This document shows, piece after piece, positions 35,601 to 43,420 of a DNA stretch of 64,000 bases (its first letter is position 1; each line of letters begins with the position of its first letter). Source of the stretch: Leishmania panamensis (Eukaryota > Euglenozoa > Kinetoplastea > Trypanosomatida > Trypanosomatidae). Under the pieces are notes generated by a model. That model searched no databases. It saw nothing but the letters and a program-made list of their open reading frames with translations, and was not told the DNA's origin. A program made the position numbers and the translations under genes. The stretch is taken from contig NC_025882.1 in assembly GCF_000755165.1 (NCBI RefSeq), forward strand, positions 2,351,504 to 2,415,503, read 5' to 3'.

Positions 35601-36141
35601 CATTCAACTCATCCTCCCTGGCGTGTGCTTCGACAATGCGAAAGAGCTCCATACACGATTGCGATGAAGCAAGATCCCAGTTCACATGTGCGACACTGTC
35701 GAGCAGCACTGATGAGTATACCCCCTTTTCGTCACAATCTGTGACGGCACCGAGTAGTGCGATGGTGCTTAGCAGACTTGTGTGTTCATCTTGTGCGGGT
35801 AGGTAAGCCCCCATCGACTCAATGGCTTCACTCAATCGATCGCGAATTTTCGTCGACGACACTAAGGAAAGTTTGACTTTCCTAAAACGAAGTTCAAACA
35901 CACGCTCGATGCGCGTGGAGTGGGCGTAAAGGCGCCTCTTCACACCAGAAAGAAGGCTGCGCTGCAGACTTGGCACCAGTGGTGCCTCCAAAAGAAAACT
36001 TGGCACGCTAGCCTCATCAGAAGTCATAGAGGAAACGTCAGTCAATACATCAGCTTCGTGATCGTCGGTGGCGACAACGCTGTCAATGATATCTGCCACA
36101 CTTAGCAGCCCCCAATCATCGGCATGACTTCCGGAGATCAT
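23632..36141 (-). CDS. Giant HECT-domain E3 ubiquitin ligase with SPRY domains
   Basis: A 4,169-residue predicted ubiquitin ligase. The HECT domain occupies about residue 3790 to the end; it starts near FWSTVFLGEGAEDAGGPFRE and has the active-site block ATCFFAIEVPDYSTLEVMKR, with catalytic Cys4103 expected to carry the ubiquitin thioester. Three SPRY-like domains are seen: about 1577-1694 (YYYEVHVVDLYQGGYVSVGL), 3100-3210 (WYYELRIGGTGDLSVGV) and 3397-3554 (WYFEVTLKTQGLMQIGW). Two LamG/concanavalin-like folds lie near 435-600 (FCIEMWVFPRSV, WWHVALNFNGAAWELWLD) and 2414-2547. An acidic stretch is at about 2290-2340. The long frame reaches 36273 only through a GTG codon; the first in-frame ATG is at 36141. 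A pyrimidine tract (A/G-rich on + at about 36284-36300) lies upstream. The size and architecture recall HERC1-type ligases. Substrates are unknown. Confidence 0.93.
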   Translation of the reverse strand: MISGSHADDWGLLSVADIIDSVVATDDHEADVLTDVSSMTSDEASVPSFLLEAPLVPSLQRSLLSGVKRRLYAHSTRIERVFELRFRKVKLSLVSSTKIRDRLSEAIESMGAYLPAQDEHTSLLSTIALLGAVTDCDEKGVYSSVLLDSVAHVNWDLASSQSCMELFRIVEAHAREDELNDQLRMAVARTKLGLALRSGRLSLLLKCLVAPSALRTLDPAVFPAKTSSQCVSVSTATMSDFLVKTLVLPAQFQPKDSLQCSAHGRTFLLLGDTHVARYEALGTMGTRLMQRSVQQLPGLRGDVVLYPSEGVALCIRALGRDEHFWHFSVHREGPDEECHGRLALRTTGLSLAEVRFRFCVAERNALCCLVSSHPLQRTRGCLYVGEISLDALLGTAGTMEFAPLLRSPSFNAALHRRAAFHFTKSVFVSAGRVTLKDKFHPFCIEMWVFPRSVAKDQIFFSIGDKSVDEVLLGLEPVGDGVRWRGGARTPRLGSSFAMYNSAGKLSVLERWWHVALNFNGAAWELWLDHELVSRQPALVSPNAIAHAKCVVGKSFIGFAAEVRVWQHTRTAAELARDARRPLFGNEDGLCAYFPLNEGYGNVIMDYTAHHEHALLPYGEPYWCAVDSFPVLEDSLDSRQVLDFVPQAWIEEADEVFFAASQESYTIAGVRSDHTLCVFDYARDRRCLVAQRSVELPLSWCVKGVSADLARKSLCCCAVATPLSGATAAATTTSAVPQVLLWEMWAYAGHSEAAPYAPYTTAWQCGKAVLERSTAHAQRILRAVQYLTDQSAWAAVVPPFVLDPDDAVLTLLLRVAQQASSVPTSQRDFDLVHQTCTLLQVNLLARLYSSPVDFALRVGGCYDSVDQLLRAVTDGEETDGSVMSLETSQLRESVILFALRCSCLYAPSSLALLRSCCQCFLKGGSRLLFLEEQSGKPRGSAAETVYCCLLTLYSSLHTCCDLLSSQPASQLSSLFSALYQEAMYQVNRSLRVKSVDGLLRTSHCLEVLAEVLLSGCGMDGNAERLETLQCAYSTALLRCCEKMIDAVSTALRQLPDAEATFLKCLQLSPIGALLASFAVSLPLLPTSALAACSASLQRCRESLLMLIDRFAGEEAKRWASRLCVALTYSLAQLGCTLLNPLPSSHDVVSASVAAASTAWGGLQAASASPRPSYMSVLCNGQRRLNTERDVLIKNLQGGVGILSRVFEELQMRDVSALRIVRDEQLREAERQLMAAFCALLLPTQALREATPESLLPAFQLVLKLRPWCLSKRQESKEYVAKMRERAVFLALFEPIIEVGDDEVDAGQVGGTLSSSSSRTRACSTPSPHAAQATQRQRWRRLFKNWKAMRQLKALMSSREEVADLNVGAEIIACFQSEVSTSEMKDAVAWRSKKAQYRLVGLQLLWQLTEEARHSALLARVLHPVIARTLCGWHYADGVDGCSMEQHTRLQGAFFLLLEAAMKAYQEVVKQRQPWVLLLAALFSCPFRRTDLRKLRATSASAEVMRRLWTLDGSPELLYERVNGSLPWALRSMKLSSAGCASTITVGAAGLTLHSSGGRGSCVAPCSWIKSVRKEAASYYYEVHVVDLYQGGYVSVGLGPADYTLSQMPGWDADSFAYDGLEGAVYTNRNVRAIGSTFGMGDVVGCGWDRETGDIFWTRNGKSVYSVKAMVTSEQLSPLIGMKGKGCVLVNFGARPFVYQSGPEKAAPGVLRVVSPAELASGARHLGPRLELEVSWDGWDAFRLLSMRAATVMCEAASQVVFIAPTSMSELAETVGSCLDALVGALAPSAEVPLSQLPLPARYVTTLLGHLTLLCKLLRGVPEDVIARYTSRIAALLAKMVTQWLLTTSRVVLFSAEESEAVTALLMAWYYTMYLTPPTVALAAAPAVDPRKEDAASAKTPTSCAARAGPSSAATASPTPPSLPNFLHVLLHLASCIITTGDTCMSASETRHMLEGNAPVSMITSCDTAHWLALSLLQHLNNDHDERSHHAWQTALQSWLQYTLSAGLQIPKGDQGKGGGGKTSMRDIVLSLAILGGMPRLAVPGDIVMAHLDAHTIAPVLLLQASWSEEMCEVLEVQAGDASKTGAATTMQSTMTTRVIKRLPLRFVHATLRGDEPPNDTFPIKGDTAHLELAKAVTQLAQAWFLAVTSATRSSEDVCLVAQLSCVLLRCVERHVVSVPPELIDSLSMLTEMADDVTSNVDQVRLELVLSLWGLLQCRQRRGLPRNTLSAIRTDRGNWVGSGEKERLGSRGNARRSHMWVGNSVASPTLPSSSMRLRTFAALDPVLHCPLLGQAHDDPDITYEDEDDEGSEAAEEEDDSELGTRSPYPPQGLDGIDEEEGIGDEDAGPPRLSITAFTQMGSRLSASSTPDALFVPAEREMFDTIHFNGGCVRLVAAAPVGLSFTVDLALRMTNIERHQILFAQMLRGGSAATALEMVARITKGNLEFGWLPCLPGGESELDPADPATICTFALSEADLSRWIHVTFVQSGTTLSLFRGGLLLDTRSMKTGGGSLLQEELRLGGIPQQLSSSAFVGDIKNFRVYELALRPAMVDQLRRLNSSLSLFLESHVALLLKTTRTGVENAAKALAAVVLDIWTEGDVGYFDKSEEAAVCHSQVHEAFAQELDFGSESEETDLRVLSEPLPSQQPVLWYRKRSQSREQLLSICSSCHRQLAAFYSAHILAHALCRVVKSSEGLSESDQHIMHALKDDVCVARLAHWAVSTSGKNMTTLLDEMWASLCRVSRGRTENAAKVKAMWDMGNALLTELLRIAQRSPHTRIFESAHPQRPFASNVYRVQMPGQRSYAVFLDERSVASWRIVTVSADRTLGSMLSEFCSTALSSFEVCLPQFFLAVRSAAESFNWGHRIAVVHDYQPQLRAMRLFQSALSAFLTLDSPASSAVACVWSVECLKALQTVAQRNTSKTRLLAFSCLNHLLLFSQRFRTTPPPLSLPLLLHDVRRMALRHYRRRLPTQRVLGRFIQMSMETYVMQRDVDQCWEAARTPRVQEGAQSNKGSGALDRTTAQSAPPLTDASVEESGATTDFLRHRQEQLQLYRQRDTAADRVSIQKVCNPQSLSLEWNSDGVCILRSEGTGGSVVAGVPLTAGRWYYELRIGGTGDLSVGVLPIPFTAFGGQETPLPPTSAAMQEREPVTFNGCTGTFHSAEQQQQFSLPPSSRSAPLWFSRDYLGIVIDIPEQRCTILVNGVQAVSFTFGPEAASIEGAAVANPSSFPSTAFAIDSSDEEMDPSSVAEERPEGGGTAHSSHRHPRHRALARSSAPVAYYPYVSMRQADSVSLNFGAAYFEHEVPSGCLPLDPANLSLGTMFPYNQMRSLQDIAAHLLTGGRYPLPPFYYEEADPFAGCTERVGPAHVSVQASANVQVDMEDVKNTGLDFETVTGDCAVGAGAWYFEVTLKTQGLMQIGWMQRGEAPHGNGHGVGDSSTSWSVDLFRRVMWHLGVPELVSMPRRWATGDVVGCAVDMTHGELSFFLNGRPITGTSALESESPLTETCTFHDVPQGLYYVPAVSLRSGGAVSFNFGSLPFKYKPEGFNPLGVPDSWNERMDTFYNNASAASTQQRMAAMQEAWRVLRGVHPTMGGSVTTAVSVGRASPAPRILATAPIETARLWSMDAFEKNLLPYRLVVHAIDNFSSDVTQSFTKNAEEELAHYLATFAYPDHGSGGVSAATVAERSWGIFKVLRAVSKVVNALLPFLALNTAHPTLMTLLFLSLRTLLFRSVRRKLVESLLSVSSVRSEQYRICINRAKAHTERQSIKSSVFGQTFALLGSHSSRVFQTHQRFWSTVFLGEGAEDAGGPFREHLSEMCRELMSGRLPFFVPTANHVHNTGSHREAYVPAASACSSYDLEAFVFIGKLVGGALRSEDPLDLFLPPLVWRYLCAYPITETEVEQVDAICVQCIREFRTLSAASTPVALTDGDEAGGTETELFEDVFGDEFFVTQLSDHSTKELIEGGAQTRVTLARSNEYAEALLQARLHEFDLQLHRMREGLLSVVPEVAVLLLTPEELELRVCGQADYTPEELRKGASYEGLTSEDRRVQLLWKALEEATPLQRRLFLRFVSGRDRMPVKLRILPLTTQADADTILPRAATCFFAIEVPDYSTLEVMKRKLYYSIENCADMDTDFNARAVDEDEGPQLSVALEDGQQDINMLPNSEEE

Positions 36142-36988
36142 TACACCGCTTCTCTTGGGGATGATTGTGGCACCTGAAATGCGCGCTGAGAGAAATCGCC
36201 AACCGGAGTAACAGGAAGGAGTATAAACACAAAAAGGAATGCCCAATAGATGCACAGACCCTTCAGCTGACACAGCTCCTCTTCAAGAGAAAAAAAACAG
36301 ATGCGCAAGATGAGGACGTGCAGTCGAATCAGAGGACAGAGCCCACGCAGCACTCATCTATAATTCTCTCCACTGTTCTGAGGATACGCAGAAAATGTCG
36401 AACAAAAGGATCGAAAAGCACAACTCTTTTTTTTTCTTTTTGAGCGTTAGCGTGTGTGTGTGTGTGAAAGTGTAATGCCTTAAAAGACCTTTTTTTCTTC
36501 CCGGTGCAGGGGCCAAGTGTGCGCCTCTCTTCAGAAGGGCAATGTGATTGCATTCCAAGTACCTCTGTCCAACAACAACGACAACAAAAAGGGGGGGTTG
36601 GAAGCAATAGAGAGGTGACATTCAGCAAAGCAGCCGTTTCCGCGTCAATCGTGAAAAAAAAAGAGTAGAAGCCAGCGGGCGCCACCGGCCTCTGCTCCAG
36701 AAACAAGAGAAAAAAAAAGGACGAGGTAAAATGAGACGGCTCTCAATTTGCCCCCTCGTTTCGTGTGCAATTGTGCGGACCAGCAGCAACGAGATATTCC
36801 TCTTACGCTTCACACCATCATATCCTTTTCCTTGCTTTTCTCTCTCTCTCTCTCGTCATACACGATGTTCACGTAGTGCAGCAGTCCAGAAATTCTTTAC
36901 TCGTCTCTTGAGTGTATCATCATCACTTATGGCAAGAGAAGAGGAAAGGAGAAAAAAAAACAAGAGGGAATGTCACGTCTTCTCCGTT
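36142..36988. other. Spacer upstream of the HECT ligase
   Basis: No gene is supported. A purine run on the + strand at about 36284-36300 is the probable polypyrimidine tract for the HECT ligase mRNA. Poly-A, GT and poly-G runs (about 36428-36470, 36590-36600, 36650-36720) and a TC run at 36838-36856 make up the rest. It should include the 3' UTR of the gene at 36989-37597. Confidence 0.5.
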
Positions 36989-37597
36989 TCAAGCGTCAGA
37001 AAAAAAGGCGCGTATTTCAGCCACCTGTGGCGTCCTAAATTCGTCGGGAAGAGTTGCAGAGTCCACATCGATACCCAGACGCTCGCAGGCGTTGAGCAAG
37101 CACGCCCGAGCAGCAGCTTCCGGAAACAAACAGTAGTGGTAAGCGTACAGTGTGTCAGACAGTGCAATGGCGACGCGCCCAACGCATTCACGAATCTTGA
37201 GAGGCAATGGTCGATGCACCACAAGTCTCTTAAGCTCCAGTCGAAGACAGCCTTCAATCAGTACGACGTGCGGTCTAACAAACTCAAGGATAAGCATTTC
37301 GACAGCGACAATATCGGTTTCATTTGAGACCGACCGCAGCTGACCTAAAGTGGGGCATTTAGCACTCATTCGACTAATGTGAAGGGCGTAGGACAAAGAG
37401 GCAGAGAAAAGGACATCCTGTGGTACTTCTATGTGCAGCGTTGCACATGTGAGGTGATAAACTACAGCCGCGCGGTTTCTTATGCTGCGTGAGCACTTCA
37501 GCTGATGAAATGGGTGTGGTTGCCTCTCGCGATGCGAGGAATCAATCTGTTCACACATTACAAAGTCATTCCCCGGGATATGAGTAGTTATAATCAT
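36989..37597 (-). CDS. Hypothetical protein, 202 residues
   Basis: A 202-residue protein of unknown function. It looks coding because the residue mix is balanced and amphipathic helices recur (for example ISRMSAKCPTLGQLRSV, VVHRPLPLKIRECVGRVAIA and FPEAAARACLLNACERLG). It has no signal peptide, no clear membrane segment and no motif that I recognise. The frame continues upstream to 37711, but that part encodes FHGLPSLLPSCLQPPLPP, the translation of a polypyrimidine tract (purines on + at 37599-37680). A CT on the + strand at 37613-37614 gives the splice-acceptor AG just before the ATG at 37597, so this start is well supported. Confidence 0.65.
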   Translation of the reverse strand: MIITTHIPGNDFVMCEQIDSSHRERQPHPFHQLKCSRSIRNRAAVVYHLTCATLHIEVPQDVLFSASLSYALHISRMSAKCPTLGQLRSVSNETDIVAVEMLILEFVRPHVVLIEGCLRLELKRLVVHRPLPLKIRECVGRVAIALSDTLYAYHYCLFPEAAARACLLNACERLGIDVDSATLPDEFRTPQVAEIRAFFSDA

Positions 37598-37598
37598 T

Positions 37599-37685
37599 GG
37601 GGGGAGGGGGGGCTGAAGACAAGAGGGTAATAGAGAAGGTAAACCATGGAAAAGAGGAGGGAAGACTGAAACTTTCATGAGGGAG
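37599..37685 (-). promoter_or_regulatory. Polypyrimidine tract and splice acceptor
   Basis: The + strand is almost pure G/A from 37599 to 37685, so the transcribed strand is a polypyrimidine tract. The AG (CT on + at 37613-37614) lies about 16 bases before the ATG at 37597. This is the layout of a trypanosomatid spliced-leader acceptor, read by pattern only. Confidence 0.55.
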
Positions 37686-38035
37686 GGAAATAGAAAGTAC
37701 TCCAAACACAATGGCAGCGCTCCAAGCTTACGAAGTAAATCTTAATCAAGTGACATGTGCGTCAAGAAGCTTCACAAGAGTGGGAGGGACTCCTCTTCCG
37801 GATATCGGCATCAAAGGCTAGCCAAAGACCCCTACACGCCAGTTGTATTCCACCAGTGAGCAGCACCATGTCTTCCTTTTCTTGTTCGTTACAGACCAAA
37901 AAAAGAAGATACTTCTTTTAAGCTTGACATTGGCCACAGACCCTAACAATAAACGGCGAAAGCAAAAAAGGATCTCGGCGGTGCCTGCACACCAAGAGAA
38001 CCACAACACCATCGTACGCTGTTGTTATTATTGCT

Positions 38036-38266
38036 TTAGCTAGTCTCGATAGCAGAGTCTGTAATAGTATCAGAAATCTGAATGCCGTGCATCATGCTCA
38101 CAGCAAAAGTCAGTACACCAATCAGCCCAACGCCCACGGTAATCCCAGTCGCGGCGGTGCTGGACATAGCAATGGTCACAGTTGTGTCGTTAGTCACCTC
38201 CGCCTCGGCGGCAAAGCACAGAGTTGCTACCAGAGACACGATCAGAACGAAAATTGTTGCCCTCAT
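38036..38266 (-). CDS. Small secreted or membrane-anchored protein, 76 residues
   Basis: A 76-residue protein with a textbook signal peptide (MRATIFVLIVSLVATLCFAA, residues 1-20), a short acidic and threonine-rich segment with a possible N-glycosylation site (NDTT), and one hydrophobic segment (about residues 36-58, GITVGVGLIGVLTFAVSMM). A short Ser/Thr/Asp tail follows. This predicts a tiny type I membrane protein of the secretory pathway. It starts at an ATG, stands alone in its spacer and is on the same strand as its neighbours. I recognise no family. The signal peptide makes chance unlikely, though expression is not shown. Confidence 0.65.
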   Translation of the reverse strand: MRATIFVLIVSLVATLCFAAEAEVTNDTTVTIAMSSTAATGITVGVGLIGVLTFAVSMMHGIQISDTITDSAIETS

Positions 38267-38832
38267 GGATGCTGCTGTTTTCAGTTCAATATCGATAGAT
38301 TGAGTTCTTGAAGATGCTGACCAATTCGTGTAGCTTTCACTTGCACCGATTACTTTTGACAGAGGAACAAGGTCGAGGCGTTTGTATATACCATTGCAGT
38401 AAGAGAAAAGCGAGAGCTATTATCTGTTTTTTTTTTCTCTGCTTGACAAATCCTTTTCTATTCCTCTTGAGTTGATGCAAGGAGCAATTCTTTCCTTGAG
38501 TTTATGAGTATGTGTGTTGCGGCTGCCAAGAACCTGTTCCGCCAGAACGTCGTTCAATTTGAGAGACAAATGAGGAGTAGAAGATTTGAGGTTGAGCAGT
38601 GCAAGAAAAAAAAAAAGGAAGAAAAGAAAGTTGTGCTGCACGTTTCGGGTTTGAGCTTTGCAGAGTTCGACAAATGCGTATGGCATTTTGTATGTGAAGC
38701 CCTGGGCAGTTTTCGATAAGGTCCACAACATTACTGGTGAAAAACAACTTTCTGGCCGGTTATCTTTTCGTTACGAATTTATTCGATGCGTACAGCAGAG
38801 ACGGTATGCTGTCAGGGAGCAGAATGAGAGGC

Positions 38833-39405
38833 TCAGTTTTCATCCTTTGGCTTGATGTGGCGCAGATACCACGCAGACCACGAGGAGCGTTCCCCTTCAG
38901 GAATCGAAGCATAGCTCTGATAATCTGCAGTGTCACGCTTTAGCTTCAGCCAGCGCCGAATCGTCTCCTCGCCCGCGGCGTCATCACCTAGAAGTTCACC
39001 TTCTAGAAGAGGAACATCACCCACATCCACGTGCTGCAATCGGTCGGCTGTGCACTCATCTAACAACAGGTCATCAAGCAGCTCATCTATCACTGAGTGA
39101 CCCTCATTCAAATCTGCAGGAATGTCGTCAGTGGAGCTAAGATCTTCAAAAATTTTGGCGCAGTGAATCTCTTTTATTGCACTGCGGTTGATGATGGCTC
39201 TCTGACGAATGGCATCATGAATCGGAACCCGCTTCTTTAAGTCACTGAGGAATTCCATCGCAGTATCCCGGCGCTCCTGAAGGTACCTCTGCTTCCATTG
39301 AAACCCATCCGAGCCGTCTGAGAAGCTTGAAAACACTCGCTTTGAATCCGTCACAATTCCAGTCACGACCGCCACAAGTGATCGGGCACAAGTGCCACGT
39401 TTCAT
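38833..39405 (-). CDS. Hypothetical protein, 190 residues
   Basis: A 190-residue protein of unknown function. The N-terminus is basic with a hydrophobic patch (ARSLVAVVTGIVT), which could be a mitochondrial presequence. The middle is charged and helical (YLQERRDTAMEFLSDLKKRV), followed by a strongly acidic segment (VIDELLDDLLLDECTADRL, about 105-123). The C-terminal part has two Trp-containing blocks (EETIRRWLKLKRDTADYQSY and SSWSAWYLRHIKPKD) that look conserved. A mitochondrial assembly or ribosomal factor is conceivable, but no family was recognised. The ATG is followed by an uninterrupted frame with normal residue use. Confidence 0.7.
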   Translation of the reverse strand: MKRGTCARSLVAVVTGIVTDSKRVFSSFSDGSDGFQWKQRYLQERRDTAMEFLSDLKKRVPIHDAIRQRAIINRSAIKEIHCAKIFEDLSSTDDIPADLNEGHSVIDELLDDLLLDECTADRLQHVDVGDVPLLEGELLGDDAAGEETIRRWLKLKRDTADYQSYASIPEGERSSWSAWYLRHIKPKDEN

Positions 39406-40230
39406 GAATCCTCACTATCCGCGCCACGCCCCGAGGCCAATGATTTCCTTCCGTTAGGGTGAAGGTGAAAAAAAAAGTGAATGTCAGGAAAAGAAATGGA
39501 TGATAAAAGAGAGAGTGAGGTAGGCACATCGAAGGCGGCGCACAGAGAAAGAAGCGAAGAGAAAGCAATGTCTAAAGGTATAATGCATTCCCACAAACGT
39601 TGCCAAGTTCTCCTAAAATGCGACTTTCCTATTGCCATGGACAATCATACCGATCTGGTCTCTCCCCGCTTGAACTCTCGATAGGACTTCACTCAAACAG
39701 GTAGACCTACGTATCCCCTTGTTGCCGCTACCCAAGAATCCCGTCTCCCCATCGCTAGTACACCTGTACTACGCCCCACATGGTTAGTGGCAAGCAACGA
39801 GGTGGCCCGTCCGCAAGATTATGCTCTGAGCTTATATCGTCATCTGTGATGAAAATGGCCAAGAAACGCAGGAAGCTAGCAAGACGTGCGATCCCCCTTG
39901 CCACTCTTTTCCATACCGCAGGAAGCCTTTCCCGATGGATTCCAAAGCGCATGTGCTGTCAATCGAAGCAGGTAAATGCACTGGGGTGTGCGCGGCAAGG
40001 GCCCGAAGACGTACTCCTACAGTCCACGTTTCAACCTCCATAATCATGTATAGCGTCGTAACGCACGGGTCACCAGTGAGGCAAAGCACACCACTTTCAG
40101 AAGGAAAAGCAGCTTCTCAGCAAGACAAGGGTGCATCCGTAACCATAGTCTCGATTGAACCCTCCCTCCCTCTTTCCGAACACGAAATGTGACGGGTTTC
40201 CCTTTACGAGATCCAGTAAGTCTGCAGCCT
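39406..40230. other. Spacer, no gene seen
   Basis: Only short overlapping frames occur on both strands. A purine-rich patch at 39468-39560 on the + strand is a plausible splice signal for the gene at 38833-39405. Nothing else was recognised. Confidence 0.45.
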
Positions 40231-42200
40231 GCCTAAAAGACACTCCCGAAAGGTTCCACTCCATCAGAACGCAGTTTCACGCTTCTCGTTAGCGTGCTCC
40301 AACGCCTACGAGCAACCCTGAACAGCAAGTAAAGCAGAACAAGCAAGACGCCTGACACGGGGACGCTAGAGATGGCTGATGATCGAAAAACGCCCACATC
40401 GCTAACGGATATGTGGCTCAAAGGGCGGTGTAGAGCGAACATGCATGTGAGCTATCCCCCTCAATTCCATCGCCTAGCGGCCAAAGGGAACCACGGCAAA
40501 CTAATAAGGGCGTACATTTACCTGGTTTGCGCCCCATACGACATTGGCCTTTCGCACCACCTCTCAAGTCTTCTTTCCATGTCACACCAAGTCACCCCCT
40601 GTCACCTGAGAAGCGAATGCTATCCATCCCAACATCATCACGGATCGTGGGTGCTACAGCTAGCTCACGCCGGACCACCTCCAGCTGTCCTGCCAACGAC
40701 GACGCCAAGAAGCGCATGACTTCTGAACTTGCTCTGTATCCCATAGTCAAGCGCAAACGCTCCACTAAAATACCGTCTTGTTGGTAGCACCTAAGCTCCA
40801 CACACACACACACCTTCTCGGGTAAAGGGACCCGGTAAAAGTCGCCCTTCGAATCGGAGTAACTGAGGCTTCTACGCCGAACCGCCGCAAGGTACCGTGT
40901 AGCATGTCCCGGTGGTACCTGCGCTTCATAGTGCTCTGACTCCTCCTTGGTCCTTGGCCACGCTATCCACCGTCGTCCCCAGCCCGACGGCTTTTCCTCT
41001 ACCACGGAGGCGGCCAAAACCCGTCCCCAGGTCTTTTCTGCGGACGCGAACGCAAAAGCACCTGCCTTTCATAGGATGTCCGTGTCTCCCCTGGTGATCC
41101 GGGCTCGCGGTGGCTCCTCGGCTGTCGGTTCCACATTCTGCCCGAGTGATTCCCACAACGACAGAAACTGCCTCCGCCTGTCAGGTCGCATGCGCGCACA
41201 CACTATGTCCACATCCAAAGGGGTGAGGCGCCCACTCTTTGGAAAGAAAATTTCTGTTCCTCATCACGGGTTGTCCCTCCCTCCGTTACCGCACGCGTGA
41301 GGCAGCTTTGCGTAACCAACAAGGAAATCTCTTCGCGCCGTTGCTCCGCAAAATACATGTCCATCCTGCCTTGGCGGATGTACATCCTCGCCGCCAATTG
41401 GTGCAGGTCATGTGGCCAGCACCGTGCCCTCTCGCATATGTACGCCGTACCAACGTTTCCGGGATGTCTGAGTGGTTCTTTTTGCTTCGTCAGAAACACC
41501 ATCGTTGGTGAGTCGCAATCCCGTGTGCGTCGAGAACTTTTGCTGCGCACCGACACTCCCCTGACATGATTGAATGGGCGCTGCAACGGCACTGCCGCAG
41601 GAGTTGCATGGCGCGACCCCTGTTCCGTGCTGTTAACGGAGTCGGTGGTCCAGGTGCCCCCTTCTACCCCTGTAACTCGACAGCCAGCCAGGCCTTCACC
41701 CAAAAAGCAGCTTCTGGAGAGGTGAAGATTCACCCCCGATGCCCTTCCGCATGGTGGCCCAATCCAGAATCACATTGCCGTTTGGCAGGGAATTGGAGTT
41801 GCCCGCTGTAATCCTACTGGCCTCTGCCCGTCGACTGGCCACTGTCCCTGTCAGCTGTCAAACCACCTTGTCCTGCCACTTTGAAGTGCTTTCCACCATC
41901 ATCCGCAGGTCGTCCGGTGCCATGAGCTTCGTGGGCGCTGTCTCCCCGCACGTGGCTACCCCCCGACACCCTTGCAGGTATTGGTCTGTCAAAGGAACCT
42001 TGCGTTACAGCAGATGCTTCAGTGCCTTGCCACACTGCAACGGTGTGAAGCACTTGAAGGGTTTCCACTCCAGGCATAGCAAAGCGTTTTCTATGCACCT
42101 CTCTAGCCCCCCTGAGACTGCAAAACCTTGAAAGCCCTTCCATCATTGGCGCACGCAGTTCTCACGTGGTCAGTTCCCATTTGCTTCGAATGGCTTCGCT
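40230..42200 (-). mobile_element. Relic of a tyrosine-recombinase (VIPER/TATE-type) retroelement
   Basis: The minus strand carries broken pieces in the order recombinase-like, then reverse transcriptase. At about 42000-41750 a frame reads MAPDDLRMMVESTSKW and NVILDWATMRKGIG, which resembles a tyrosine-recombinase C-terminal half, with a stop between the blocks. The RT piece (41017-40592) has GWGRRWIAWPRTKEESEHYE, FTMGYRASSEVMRFL-like (here LTMGYRASSEVMRFLASSLAG) and MDSIRFSGD. In this class the last motif holds the catalytic Asp pair in a (V/W)DN(I/V)-like form. Many stops and frameshifts occur. The RT resemblance is good and the recombinase part weak. Ends are not defined. Confidence 0.65.
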
Positions 42201-43420
42201 CATGTGCTGCACCAAAGTCGGAGGATGAGGCTCGCGCACATCGCCAGTGGGCCTCACATCACACGTGCCCCCCGGAGGGCCATCGATCAAATGCCGAATG
42301 GATGGTTCCTACAAAAGGATCTGGCTGTCGGTGAATTTTCGCGCCGATCCTCAACGCATCCACGTAGTGAACTCCCATTCTGTGTCAGCTCTCGGATATG
42401 CAATTACAGAGAGTCAACCTGCTCGTATTCCTCTTTTTACCCCACAATGGCCTTAGAACTACATGTAGTCTGTAGCCCTCGTCCGCCACCTGACTTCATC
42501 GTTCCAAAGCTCTACGCTTTTTTCGTCAAAACCATACAGTGTGGTATGCTTCTCGACATCGATGGCGCTGATCACTTCCTTTTGGTTTGTAATTGCACAC
42601 CACGGCCCGCAAGTACTTCGTCACCCCGGAAGCCTCATTAGCATGATTCCCCCGTTGCCGTAGAAACCCCAGTTGTGTAACATGCAGGAACCCACTCCTG
42701 TGTGTTATAAGAGCCAATCGCTCCACAAAGACAATGCCCGTTCGAGTCGTCCTGCGCAGAGGGCTATAGTACTTCATAGCTTCCCTGGCAAAGTACACTA
42801 GCAAACGTAGTGCTGTCTAGGCTCCCTCATGAGGCGCTGCCAAGTCTTCAGGCATTTTTTTAGCGAAAAACAACTCTGCATTCTTCATTGGTCATCCACT
42901 CAGCATGTTCCCCCATGTCTTCACATGTATGAGAGTAGCCGCACTCTCCGCATTGATGGCTTCCTTGCTCATTGCAAAACTTCACTATTCCAAAGCCGGC
43001 GTCATCGATGCGCCCGCCGAAATTGCGGGAAAAACGGTGACTACTGAGCTTCTCCGTGTAGCATGAGAATAACAAGCATGTGAGTTGCATGTATCATCAC
43101 ATTACCGAATTTATTCGCCGTGCTTGTCACCTACAGTTCCGGACGACACAAAGACATCGTGCTTTATGTCCACTGCCCTAAATGTTCTCAAATATGCAGC
43201 GAAGCTCCTTGTAAGTGGCATTTGAGTGCATCACAGCATTCAAGGTGAAACTTGTGGCTTTGTCAGACTCACTTGTATCCGCCACACTTAGTCGGACGGT
43301 GCTCTATAGTCCTTCGAAGTTTGTTGTATGTTGAGTCAGGGTATTCACGCCTTGCACCAACGTTGAGACTCGACTGGGCAGTTACCTTTCCTGTACACGT
43401 ATCTTCTATTCTGTTTGTCT
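42201..43420. other. Spacer with possible further retroelement debris
   Basis: No intact gene is supported. Short minus-strand coding-like scraps such as FDEKSVELWNDEVRWRT (near 42480-42530) may be the upstream part of the element at 40.2-42.2 kb. The frame at 42526-42804 has no recognisable motif. The stretch is lower in G+C than the gene-rich parts. Confidence 0.35.

Noticed and set aside
36142..36273. Upstream 44-residue extension of the HECT ligase
   Set aside because: The frame opens with GTG; trypanosomatid starts are ATG and the first ATG is at 36141.
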